DNA of 59,194 bases from CAYFVR01 sp046541515 (lineage in GTDB: Bacteria > Desulfobacterota > Desulfobacteria > Desulfobacterales > Desulfococcaceae), in assembly GCA_046541515.1 (NCBI GenBank), contig JBKHDD010000013.1, positions 1-59,194 on the forward strand, given 5' to 3'. Below are positions 26,910-34,153 of the stretch, piece by piece; within the stretch, counting starts at the first letter, position 1; every line of letters starts with the position of its first letter. A program made the translations under genes and the position numbers. The notes beneath the pieces were generated by a model. It did not search any database, was not told the origin of the DNA, and worked only from the letters and a program-made list of their open reading frames with translations.

Positions 26910-27997
26910 CGCCCGGTCACTTTCCGGAAGGCCGCCAAAAACCGGCGGTTTTCCTCTGGCGTGCCCACGGTGATCCGGAGCTGGTCGGGATAGCCGTAGG
27001 CGGTCATGGAGCGGACGATCACCCCTTCCCGCAGCAGCGCCTCGAAGACCGCGTCGGCGCTTCCGTCCACCGCCACCAGAAAAAAGTTGGCCTCGCTGGG
27101 AAAGGTCCGAAAACCGATGCCTTCCAGCTCCGCCCGCAGGAAATCCATGCCTTCGTGGACGGTTCGGAGCGTTCGCTCCAAAAACGCCGCGTCGTCCAGC
27201 GCGGCGATCGCGCCCGCCTGGGCCGGAAGGTTCACGTTGAAGGGCGGCCGAATGCGGTGGAGCGCCTCCGCCACCGGTTCGGGCATGACCCCGTATCCCA
27301 CCCGAAGCCCCGCCAGTCCGTACGCCTTGGAGAAGGTCCGAAGGGTGACCACGGCGTGCTCGCCGTCGGAAAAGCCGGTGCTTCGCAGTCCTTCGGGGTT
27401 CCGGGCGAACTCGATGTAGGCCTCGTCCACCACCACCAGCACCTCCGGCGGGATTCGTCTTAGAAAACGTCGGAAGTCGGCGCTGGAAATCATGGTCCCG
27501 GTGGGATTGTTGGGATTGCAGAGGAAGAACATCCGGGTCCGGGCCGTGACCTGTTCGGCCATGGCGTCCAGGTCCGCGTCCAAATTTCGCAGCGGCACGT
27601 AAATGGGCGTGGCCCCGGCGGCGTGGGCGGAAATCTCGTACATGAGAAAGGAGGGCCGGGCCAGAACCACCTCGTCGCCGGGGCGAAGAAACGCCCGTTC
27701 CAGCAGGACGATCACTTCGTCGGAGCCGTTGCCGAGGACGATCCGTTCCGGAGGAACCCCCAGATGTTCCGCCAGACGGCGCGTCAAATCATGGGCCGCC
27801 CCGTCGGGATATCGATGCAGGCCGGCGGCCGCGGCCGAAACGGCGGCCATGGCCTTTGGCGAGGGTCCCAGGGGGTTTTCGTTGGAGGCCAGCTTGATGG
27901 CGTCGGAAATGCCGTACTCGCGCGCCAGGGCCTCCTTTGGTTTCCCCGGGGAATAGGGCCGGATGGCCGAAAGGGATTCGGGAACGGGAATTTTCAT
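26906..27997 (-). CDS. hisC: Histidinol-phosphate aminotransferase
   Basis: This is a PLP-dependent fold-type I aminotransferase of histidine synthesis, 363 residues. Motifs: SNENPLGPSPKA, the PLP phosphate pocket GNGSDEVI, NPNNPTGT, DEAYIEF, the Schiff-base Lys in TFSKAYGLAGLRVGYG, and the C-terminal Arg in QLRITVGTPEEN. Start ATG 27997 gives MKIPVPESLSAIRPY, the usual family start. No other his genes are nearby. It is the first gene of the hisC-cmk-rpsA set. Confidence 0.95.
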   Translation of the reverse strand: MKIPVPESLSAIRPYSPGKPKEALAREYGISDAIKLASNENPLGPSPKAMAAVSAAAAGLHRYPDGAAHDLTRRLAEHLGVPPERIVLGNGSDEVIVLLERAFLRPGDEVVLARPSFLMYEISAHAAGATPIYVPLRNLDADLDAMAEQVTARTRMFFLCNPNNPTGTMISSADFRRFLRRIPPEVLVVVDEAYIEFARNPEGLRSTGFSDGEHAVVTLRTFSKAYGLAGLRVGYGVMPEPVAEALHRIRPPFNVNLPAQAGAIAALDDAAFLERTLRTVHEGMDFLRAELEGIGFRTFPSEANFFLVAVDGSADAVFEALLREGVIVRSMTAYGYPDQLRITVGTPEENRRFLAAFRKVTGR

Positions 27998-28375
27998 TGT
28001 TGGTTTCAATTCGATCAACGGGTCGATCTATGGGGCGAAACGGGGTTCTCAACGGCAGGGGGTCAAAGGCACGGCGCCTTCCCCCGTGGAGGCGATGGGA
28101 GAAGGGAAGCGGCGCGGCCGGGGAATATGGGCCGTCGCCGGTGCGTTTTCATTCCTGCATCCGAAACGGCCCCGCGGGTCGTTTCGGGATTCCTACCCTT
28201 GCACAAGGCTTGCGGGTTCGTCAACGGTGTTTTTTGGGTATCCGCGCCAAAGGCGTTTTCAGCCGGCGGAAGTGGCCGGGTCCGGGAGGCGCCATGGGAT
28301 GCGAAATCCGATGGCGCCTCCGGCCGGCTTTCGGCGGCGGGCCGCTCCGGGAGCGTGGCCCGCAACCGGTTCGGT
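27998..28375. other. Intergenic region between hisC and the 2-oxoacid oxidoreductase operon
   Basis: It presumably holds the hisC-cmk-rpsA promoter and the upstream operon's terminator. The only structure I can point to is a GC-rich interrupted hairpin at 28337-28363 (7-bp outer stem, 4-bp inner stem) just past the gamma-subunit stop. The open frames here are shadows with no family features. Confidence 0.4.
28337..28363 (-). terminator. Possible terminator of the 2-oxoacid oxidoreductase operon
   Basis: The outer stem GCGGGCC/GGCCCGC and inner CTCC/GGAG are separated by small internal loops, 12 bases downstream of the gamma-subunit stop. There is no T run on the minus transcript, so it could equally be an mRNA-stabilising hairpin. 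Confidence 0.35.
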
Positions 28376-28912
28376 TCAGGCGGTCGCGGCCTCTCGACCT
28401 CGATCCATGGCGGTCATGTTCAGCGGGATGAACTTGGCTTTCGCCGCGAATTCTTCCCGCACCGCCTCCCGCAGTTGTTCGAAATCGACGATGCCGCTGC
28501 GGGCCACGAAGGCGGCCAGGGCCACGATGTTGGCGGCCTTGACGCTTCCGATTTCATTGGCGATGCCGGTGGCGGGCACCAGCAATTCGTCCACGTCCTC
28601 CCGTCCGGCGGCCACCGGAGTCAGAGAGCTGTTGACCAGAATGACGCCCCCCGGTCGAACCGCGGGGGCGAATTTCTCCAGGGATGGCCGATTCATGGCC
28701 ACCAGATGGGCCGGGTTCTTGATAATCGGCGAGCCGATGGGGCGGTCGCCGATGACCACGGTGCAATAGGCGGTGCCGCCCCGCATTTCCGGGCCGTAGG
28801 AGGGAATCCAGGCCACTTCGTATCCCTGGGCCATGGCGGTGGTCGCCAGCAGTTTGCCGCTCAAGAGGATGCCTTGTCCGCCGAATCCGGCGAACATCAC
28901 TTCGGTTTGCAT
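28376..28912 (-). CDS. 2-oxoacid:acceptor oxidoreductase, gamma subunit
   Basis: This 178-residue gamma-domain protein (MFAGFGGQGILLSGKLLA, SYGPEMRGGTAYCTVVI, KPAxHLVAMN-type segment, PATGIANEIGS) belongs to 2-oxoacid:ferredoxin oxidoreductases. With the upstream delta, alpha and beta genes it completes the D-A-B-C set. The complex decarboxylates a 2-oxoacid to acyl-CoA and passes electrons to ferredoxin. It is the last gene of the operon, 24 bp after the beta gene. Confidence 0.93.
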   Translation of the reverse strand: MQTEVMFAGFGGQGILLSGKLLATTAMAQGYEVAWIPSYGPEMRGGTAYCTVVIGDRPIGSPIIKNPAHLVAMNRPSLEKFAPAVRPGGVILVNSSLTPVAAGREDVDELLVPATGIANEIGSVKAANIVALAAFVARSGIVDFEQLREAVREEFAAKAKFIPLNMTAMDRGREAATA

Positions 28913-28936
28913 GATCTTCTCCGCGCGTCGGCCGAA

Positions 28937-29677
28937 TCAGGCGTCCGGGGTTTTAAAATCGCCCAGGGGAAAATAGGGCAACAGGGTCTTTTCGGTCCAG
29001 TCCAGCGCCTCCAGCGGGGTCATGCCCCAGTTGGTCGGGCAGGTGCTGACCACCTCCACCAGGCTGAAGCAGCGGCCTTCCTTTTGATAGGTGAACGCCT
29101 GCTTGATGGCCTTTTTGGCCCGCTTCACGTATTTGGGCCGGATGACCGTCTGGCGGGAGATGAAGGCAGGCGTCACCAGGGCCGACAACAGCTCCGCCAC
29201 GCGAATGGGCATGCCGGTTTGGCCCACGTCCCGGCCGGTGGGCGAGGTGGTGGTGCGCTGGTCGGGCAGGGTGGTGGGCGCCATCTGGCCGCCGGTCATG
29301 CCGTAAATGGCGTTGTTCACGAAGATGGTGGTGAACTTTTCCCCCCGGTTGGCGGCGTGGATGATCTCGCCCATGCCGATGCTGGCCAGGTCGCCGTCGC
29401 CCTGATAGGTGAAGACCATCAGGTCCGGCCGCACCCGCTTGATCCCGGTGGCCATGGCCGGCGCGCGGCCGTGGGCCGCCTCCTGAAAGTCGCAATTGAT
29501 GTAGTTGTAGGCCAGGACCGCGCAGCCCACCGGGGCGACCCCCACGGTGTTCTTGCGGATGTCCAGTTCGTCCATCGCCTCGGCCACCAGCCGGTGGATG
29601 ATGCCGTGGGTGCAGCCGGGACAGTAATGGGTGTGGGCCTCGGTGAGCGATTCCGGTTTGTGAAAGGTCTTTCCCAT
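28937..29677 (-). CDS. 2-oxoacid:acceptor oxidoreductase, beta (TPP-binding) subunit
   Basis: This 246-residue thiamine-diphosphate subunit starts MGKTFHKPESLTEAHTHYCPG; CPGCTHG is the family Cys motif. The TPP/Mg site is GDGDLASIGMGEIIHA...FVNNAIYGMTGGQ. It acts with the alpha subunit at the active site. The ATG overlaps the stop of the alpha gene by one base (TAATG), so translation is coupled. The substrate is not fixed by sequence: 2-oxoglutarate or branched-chain 2-oxoacids. Confidence 0.94.
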   Translation of the reverse strand: MGKTFHKPESLTEAHTHYCPGCTHGIIHRLVAEAMDELDIRKNTVGVAPVGCAVLAYNYINCDFQEAAHGRAPAMATGIKRVRPDLMVFTYQGDGDLASIGMGEIIHAANRGEKFTTIFVNNAIYGMTGGQMAPTTLPDQRTTTSPTGRDVGQTGMPIRVAELLSALVTPAFISRQTVIRPKYVKRAKKAIKQAFTYQKEGRCFSLVEVVSTCPTNWGMTPLEALDWTEKTLLPYFPLGDFKTPDA

Positions 29678-30747
29678 TAAATTTGCTCCTTCACCACCTG
29701 CATGATCTCCTCGGGGTTGGGCACCTCGCCGCCGCATTTGCCGTACCAGACCACCGGCCGCTTCCCGTACAGGCAACGTTCCACGTCTTCCACCATCTGG
29801 CCCATGCTCATCTCGACGCTGAAGACCGCCGCGCAGCTTTTCTTGACGGCGGCGTCGTAAATGGCCTTTTCCGGGAAGGGGAAGAGGGTTTGGGGGCGAA
29901 TCATGCCCACCTCGACGCCTTCCTCCTTCAGCCGGTCGATGGCGGTGCGGCAGACCCGGCTCATGGTGCCGTAGCTGACGATGAGCGCCCGGTAGTCGCC
30001 GTCGGTGTTGTAGGCCTCGAACCGGACCTCTTCCTTTTTCATCCGCTCGTATTTGGCCTTGAGCTTCAGGTTGTGGTCGTTGAGGGCGACCGGATCCAGG
30101 AAGAGCGATTTGATCAGATTGGTTTTTTCGGATCCCCGGGTGGACATGCCGTTGGCGGCCCATTCGTCCTTGTTGGTGGGTTCCCGGCGCAGGTGATCGG
30201 GGAAGGAGACCGGTTCCATCATCTGGCCGATGAGGCCGTCGCCCAAAATCATGACCGGGTTGCGGTATTTTTCGGCCAGCGGAAAGGCCGTCATGACCAT
30301 CTCCACCGCCTCCTGCACGCTGGAGGGGGCCATGACCAGCATCCGGTAGTCGCCGTGGCCGCCGCCCTTGACCGACTGGAAATAGTCGCCCTGGGAGGGC
30401 AGAATGCCGCCCAGGCCCGGGCCGCCTCGGATGATGTTGACGAAGACCGCCGGACATTCCGCCCCGGCGATGTAGCTGATGGCCTCGCTCATCAGGCTGA
30501 CGCCCGGGCTGGAAGAGGTGGTGAAGACCCGTTCCCCCGCTCCGGCGGCGCCGTGGAGCATGTAGCCCACCGCCACCTCGCTTTCCCCCTGGAGAAAATT
30601 GCCGCCCACTTCCGGCATGCGTCGGCACAGATATTCGGCCACCTCCGACTGGGGGGTGATGGGGTAGGCGAAATAGTTGAGGCATCCGGCGCGGATGGCC
30701 GCCTCGCCGATGGCCTCGTTTCCCTTCATCAAGATTTTTTTGGCCAT
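29677..30747 (-). CDS. vorB: 2-oxoacid:acceptor oxidoreductase, alpha subunit (VorB-like)
   Basis: This 356-residue pyrimidine-binding alpha subunit starts MAKKILMKGNEAIGEAAIRA, with CLNYFAYPITPQSEVAEYL, the ESEVAVGYMLHGAA segment, TTSSSPGVSLM and NIIRGGPGLGG. The ESEVA and SSPGVSL wording is typical of subunits labelled VorB (3-methyl-2-oxobutanoate), whereas KorA proteins usually read MEDEIA. I therefore favour the VorB label but not a proven substrate. In anaerobes these complexes serve amino-acid or acyl-CoA metabolism or the oxidative TCA step. Confidence 0.92.
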   Translation of the reverse strand: MAKKILMKGNEAIGEAAIRAGCLNYFAYPITPQSEVAEYLCRRMPEVGGNFLQGESEVAVGYMLHGAAGAGERVFTTSSSPGVSLMSEAISYIAGAECPAVFVNIIRGGPGLGGILPSQGDYFQSVKGGGHGDYRMLVMAPSSVQEAVEMVMTAFPLAEKYRNPVMILGDGLIGQMMEPVSFPDHLRREPTNKDEWAANGMSTRGSEKTNLIKSLFLDPVALNDHNLKLKAKYERMKKEEVRFEAYNTDGDYRALIVSYGTMSRVCRTAIDRLKEEGVEVGMIRPQTLFPFPEKAIYDAAVKKSCAAVFSVEMSMGQMVEDVERCLYGKRPVVWYGKCGGEVPNPEEIMQVVKEQI

Positions 30748-30764
30748 GAATGTTCCTCCCGGAT

Positions 30765-30992
30765 TTATTGGTCGGCCTCGTCGGCGAGTTCGTGGATGGC
30801 AATGGCGACGTCCGGGCACATGGTGCAGCACAGGGCGCAAAAAATGCAGTCTTCGGGCCGGGCTTGGTAGGCCGGGAAATAGCCCTTGGCGTTCACCTTG
30901 TCCGACATTTCCAGAACGTCCTTGGGGCAAACGTCCACGCAAAGACCGCAGCCTTTGCATCGGTCCACTTCAACTTCGTGCTGATAAGACAT
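30765..30992 (-). CDS. 2-oxoacid:acceptor oxidoreductase, delta (2[4Fe-4S] ferredoxin) subunit
   Basis: This 75-residue ferredoxin-like subunit has two cluster motifs, CKGCGLCVDVCP and CIFCALCCTMCP, and serves as the internal electron conduit of the oxidoreductase. The start is MSYQHEVEVDRC; the open frame runs far upstream without family features. It is the first structural gene of the D-A-B-C set, 17 bp before vorB. Confidence 0.94.
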   Translation of the reverse strand: MSYQHEVEVDRCKGCGLCVDVCPKDVLEMSDKVNAKGYFPAYQARPEDCIFCALCCTMCPDVAIAIHELADEADQ

Positions 30993-31230
30993 CGTCGGGA
31001 ATCTCCCAAAAGCGGATTCGTCAAAAAAAATGAGGCCCCCGGGCGAAATGGCCTTTGGCCGGGGATTGCGGGGCCATGTTTGCGCCGCTAAAGGACCCGC
31101 CGACGATCGATCGTCCGGCGGCCATCCGGCGGGGGCCAGGATCCGGAAGCGGCCAAGGGACTCCGTTGTCCCGATGGATGCCGCAAAAAAGAGACTTCGC
31201 GGCAAACCGGCCGGTGGATCACGTTCCAGA

Positions 31231-31944
31231 CTATAACGCTCCAAAACCCAGTTTGGCGGCGGGCCGCCAGGGAGGGACCAGCTGGCGGTGAATGGGCAAA
31301 ACCGGGCAATCGAGCGGGTCGCCCTCGACTTCCGGAAGAAGATCCACCGGCACGGTAATGCATTCCAGCGGAAGGCCGCTTTCCCGGGACAGGTCGCGAC
31401 AAAATGCGTACCCCTCCCGAACGACGTCCGCGTCGGTCTCGTCGATCAGGTTGGCGTTTCCGATAAGCCCATTTACGGAAAGCCGGGACGCCGCTTCGAT
31501 TTCCGCCCGAATTTGGCGGCAGCCCTCCAGTGAATCGGTGAAGGGGCGGAACGGGTTGACCACCTGGATCATTCGCACCGCCCGGTCCTTGAGCGCGTCC
31601 GCCAGGGCGGCAAGCACCGTGGCCCCCACGTCGTCCCCGCCGGCGTCCAGCAGGGTGACCGGGGCCGGATCGCGAATCATGCCGGCCACCGCCGGGGCAA
31701 GGATGGGCAGGTCGGCGTGCATATAGGGCTCGGGCGGCAACACCACGTCAATGCCCAGGTCGCGAAGGGGCTTTCTCGCCTCCCGGGTTCGAAAATAGGG
31801 ATTGACCAGGTCCAGATCGGCGATCCGGACCGCGAACCCCGCGTTCCGCCGCTCCGCGGCCAGGTTGACCGCCACTTCGGTTTTGCCGCTGCCGTAATTG
31901 CCGACTAAAATAATGATGCCCTGAAGGTCGATCCCGCGTCCCAA
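31231..31944 (-). CDS. MinD/CbiA-like P-loop ATPase upstream of the oxidoreductase operon
   Basis: This 237-residue SIMIBI-class NTPase has Walker A VGNYGSGKTEVAVNLA, switch-like IADLDLVNPYFRTREAR and a Walker B-type LLDAGGDDVG. The start must be TTG 31944, because a stop lies immediately upstream in frame and no ATG precedes the P-loop. Proteins like this are often annotated as cobalamin-biosynthesis CbiA or CobQ domain proteins, but it lacks the amidotransferase half. From memory it neighbours 2-oxoacid oxidoreductases in other Desulfobacterota. The function is unknown; a cluster-assembly or regulatory role for the oxidoreductase is only inference. Confidence 0.75.
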   Translation of the reverse strand: MGRGIDLQGIIILVGNYGSGKTEVAVNLAAERRNAGFAVRIADLDLVNPYFRTREARKPLRDLGIDVVLPPEPYMHADLPILAPAVAGMIRDPAPVTLLDAGGDDVGATVLAALADALKDRAVRMIQVVNPFRPFTDSLEGCRQIRAEIEAASRLSVNGLIGNANLIDETDADVVREGYAFCRDLSRESGLPLECITVPVDLLPEVEGDPLDCPVLPIHRQLVPPWRPAAKLGFGAL

Positions 31945-32098
31945 ATTTCATCCCGTCTTTGGTTTTTCCGGAAAAAAAGACAATCCCGCCTTGTAAAAGG
32001 ATTGGTCCCCGGTGTCAAGGGGTTTCCGAATCCAATATCCTTCATTTTCGAAAGGAAGTGGAAGAAAAACGGCGCGGGAGGGAGAATGGGGGGCGTTT

Positions 32099-32122
32099 CC
32101 GGGGGAAGGGGCCTTCCCCCGG
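32099..32122 (-). terminator. Hairpin downstream of the DsbA-family gene
   Basis: A perfect 11-bp stem (32099-32109 with 32112-32122, 2-base loop) begins 11 bases after the stop. It has no U run on the minus transcript, so it is a weak or factor-assisted transcript end. Confidence 0.45.
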
Positions 32123-32132
32123 ATGGGGGAGG

Positions 32133-33008
32133 TCAATTTTGGCGGGCCTCGGCCAGCGCCTTTTCAACTAGCTCCTGAAAGGCTTCGATGGATCGGCTTC
32201 GAAGACTTCGGCCGTTGACGAAAACCGCCGGAACGGCGCGAACCCCGGCCTCCCGCGCGTCGGCAATGTCTTTTTGCACCGCCGCCATGGCTTGCGGGGA
32301 GGTTCGGTCCGCTTCGAACTTCTCCATGTCCAGTTCCAGGGTCCGGGCGGTTTCCACCAGGAATTCCGGGGTCAGTTCGTTGAAGTTTTCATACAGGCGA
32401 TGGTGGTATTCCCAAAATTTCCCCTGCTGCTGGGCCGCGTAGGCGGCCATGGCGGGCTGGCGGGACATTTCGCGACGGCGGAGGGGAAAGTGCTTGTACA
32501 CCACCCGAACGGTTTCCGGAAACGCCGCGGCCATGTCGTCCAGCAGCGGGGAGAGCTGGGCGCAGTAGGGGCACTCAAACTCGCTGAACACCACAATTTC
32601 CACCGGCGCGTCGGCCGGGCCTTTAAACGGGGAGCCGGCGGTGTCGATGTCCCGAATGGGTTCGACCTGGAGCAAACGGACCGACTTTTCCTTTTCGCTT
32701 CGCAGGAACAGCATGTCCGGGCGGGGGCCGGCCTCGATGCCGTCGATGTTCCCTTCCACGGAAAGAACGTCGTTTTGTTTTCCCCGGGAATCAAAGACAA
32801 TGATGGTTCCCCCCCCGGCGAGGACGAAAATCCATTCGCCGTCGGCGGAAACGGCCACGTCCTTGGGCGGGCTTTCCAGGGGAAGCGTCTCTTGAAGAGT
32901 GACATCCATCCGGGCGGCGGCCTCGGTGGGAAAAAACGGTCCGGCCAGGAGAAGCGTGGAGAGAATGAGGGAAGAAATTGCGAAGAATTGCCAACGGTCA
33001 AAGCGCAT
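32133..33008 (-). CDS. Exported DsbA-family thiol oxidoreductase
   Basis: This 291-residue protein has a signal peptide (hydrophobic core SSLILSTLLLAG, cleavage likely after PTEAAA). Residues about 35-125 read like one or two beta-propeller strands (KDVAVSADGEWIFVLAGGG...). A thioredoxin-fold DsbA domain follows from about 130, with active site ECPYCAQ and cis-Pro loop AVPAVFVNG. It should catalyse disulfide formation or exchange in the periplasm. It lies on the same strand after the NosL/ABC operon, whose membrane protein has a DsbB-like motif. Its leader contains a strong hairpin at 33054-33081. Start ATG 33008 was chosen for the signal peptide. Confidence 0.88.
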   Translation of the reverse strand: MRFDRWQFFAISSLILSTLLLAGPFFPTEAAARMDVTLQETLPLESPPKDVAVSADGEWIFVLAGGGTIIVFDSRGKQNDVLSVEGNIDGIEAGPRPDMLFLRSEKEKSVRLLQVEPIRDIDTAGSPFKGPADAPVEIVVFSEFECPYCAQLSPLLDDMAAAFPETVRVVYKHFPLRRREMSRQPAMAAYAAQQQGKFWEYHHRLYENFNELTPEFLVETARTLELDMEKFEADRTSPQAMAAVQKDIADAREAGVRAVPAVFVNGRSLRSRSIEAFQELVEKALAEARQN

Positions 33009-33053
33009 GGGGTGCTCCCGTGTCCCAAAGGTTGCGGAAAAGACATAAGGAAA

Positions 33054-33081
33054 GAGGCAGGGGCCCCCCAGCCCCTGCCTC
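33054..33081 (-). promoter_or_regulatory. Terminator-like hairpin in the dsbA leader
   Basis: The 11-bp perfect stem (33054-33064 with 33071-33081, 6-base loop) is read on the minus strand and followed by TTTCCTTATGTCTTTT, about 45 bases before the ATG. It looks like an attenuator or a processing site; I do not recognise a known riboswitch upstream of it. Confidence 0.4.
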
Positions 33082-33322
33082 ACCCCTATGTGACTCCCTA
33101 TGCTAACCCGTGGTATGCGGGATGTCACCTCATTTTTCCGAATCATCGGGCCGGCCCGAAGCGGGTTCCGTTTCGGGAGAAATGTTGAGAGAACATCTCG
33201 AAACCTGCGCGAAACCCGATCGGTTCGGCCCGCCTTTCCGGCGGAGAATGGCGTCGCGGCAAAGGCGCGGCCTAGTCATTCCCCGTCGAGGCGTCGGAAA
33301 AGCGACATTGTGTCCCAACCTT

Positions 33323-33350
33323 TTGCAAGCCATGGGTTGCAAGCCACGGG
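33323..33350. repeat. 14-bp tandem direct repeat
   Basis: Two adjacent copies of TTGCAAGCCAYGGG (33323-33336 and 33337-33350) differ at one base. It lies in the noncoding region upstream of the dsbA leader and is a possible regulator-binding array. Confidence 0.6.
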
Positions 33351-33530
33351 CCAGCATTTTCGTCAATGGCGGTCCGGGAGGTGGCGAACGAATAAATATT
33401 AACTAATATCAATATCTTGAATTAAATTATTCGGACCTCGGGAGAGCCGCTTGGCGCCAGCCTTGCCCCTAAAATCCACAAAATTTGGGGCGGCCTCTCG
33501 CCGGAAGCACGAAATTTTGAGGGGAATTTT

Positions 33531-34049
33531 TTATTCCTCCCGGCTTTTTCGAAGGCGCGTTCGCCTTCGTTTTTCCTGGATCATCCGGATGTCTTTGTAC
33601 ATGTCCTCGAAGGCCGCTTGAACGGATTGCCCGTAGGTGGCCAATGCGCCGCCATGTTCGGCGATGAAGGCGTCGGCCGCCGCCTGGGTTCGGAACGCCC
33701 ACTTGGCGCGGGTGGTCATGACCCCCATTTTGTCTCCGCCCATGACCCAGAATGCGGTTTCGGCGTCAATTTGTTCTTGGGTGTCGTAATCGCCCACCGT
33801 CACCGTCAAGGGAACCTTGTCGGTATGCAACGCCATGTCGATGGCGGCGCAGTGGAGGGAGCAAAACCCGTTTTTCGTGCCGTCGTCATAGGTGATTTCC
33901 ATCCAGGAATGGCCGAATTTGGCCTTTTCCATGCCGCAATGGGGACACGCGGGGCCGGAATCGGCGGCGACCGCGAAAACCAGGAAAAGCGGAAAGCCAA
34001 GCAAAAGAAAGGGAAGGAGACGGAACCGGGGAGAAAAAGAGCGTTGCAT
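33531..34049 (-). CDS. Exported NosL-domain protein (last gene of the NosL/ABC operon)
   Basis: This 172-residue protein has a signal peptide (core LLPFLLLGFPLFLVFAVA) followed at once by CPHCGM (Cys35, Cys38, Met40), the NosL copper-binding-type motif. A second pair FCSLHC (Cys63, Cys67) and a Met-rich GGDKMGVMTT segment follow. NosL proteins deliver or bind Cu(I) in the periplasm, classically for nitrous-oxide reductase, but no nosZ is in the window. The C-terminal 25 residues are basic. It ends the six-gene minus-strand operon, 104 bp after the polytopic gene. Confidence 0.82.
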   Translation of the reverse strand: MQRSFSPRFRLLPFLLLGFPLFLVFAVAADSGPACPHCGMEKAKFGHSWMEITYDDGTKNGFCSLHCAAIDMALHTDKVPLTVTVGDYDTQEQIDAETAFWVMGGDKMGVMTTRAKWAFRTQAAADAFIAEHGGALATYGQSVQAAFEDMYKDIRMIQEKRRRTRLRKSREE

Positions 34050-34153
34050 GGGGACGGCGCCTTTCTGGGACGGGGTTCTGGGGTGACGGGTTGGGATGAA
34101 AGTCGGGGATTGAGGTTCGGTTTCAAGACGGGGAATCCGGCGTCCGCGGGTTT

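Larger units (their letters stand above)
33009..33530. other. Intergenic control region upstream of the DsbA-family gene
   Basis: No gene is recognisable. From the dsbA side outward it contains an 11-bp perfect hairpin at 33054-33081, a 14-bp tandem repeat at 33323-33350 and a very AT-rich stretch at about 33388-33430. At 33440-33515 a long interrupted dyad (GAGAGCCGC near 33440 with the matching arm near 33500) could end the NosL operon. No clean promoter is visible, though the AT-rich stretch is the best candidate. Confidence 0.45.

Noticed and set aside
28063..28365. Minus-strand 100-residue open frame downstream of the oxidoreductase gamma gene.
   Set aside because: Low-complexity Pro/Arg composition, no RBS and no resemblance to any family.
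33009..33200. Cobalamin or fluoride riboswitch in the dsbA leader.
   Set aside because: No B12-box or crcB core was recognisable; only a hairpin and U-rich tail are visible.
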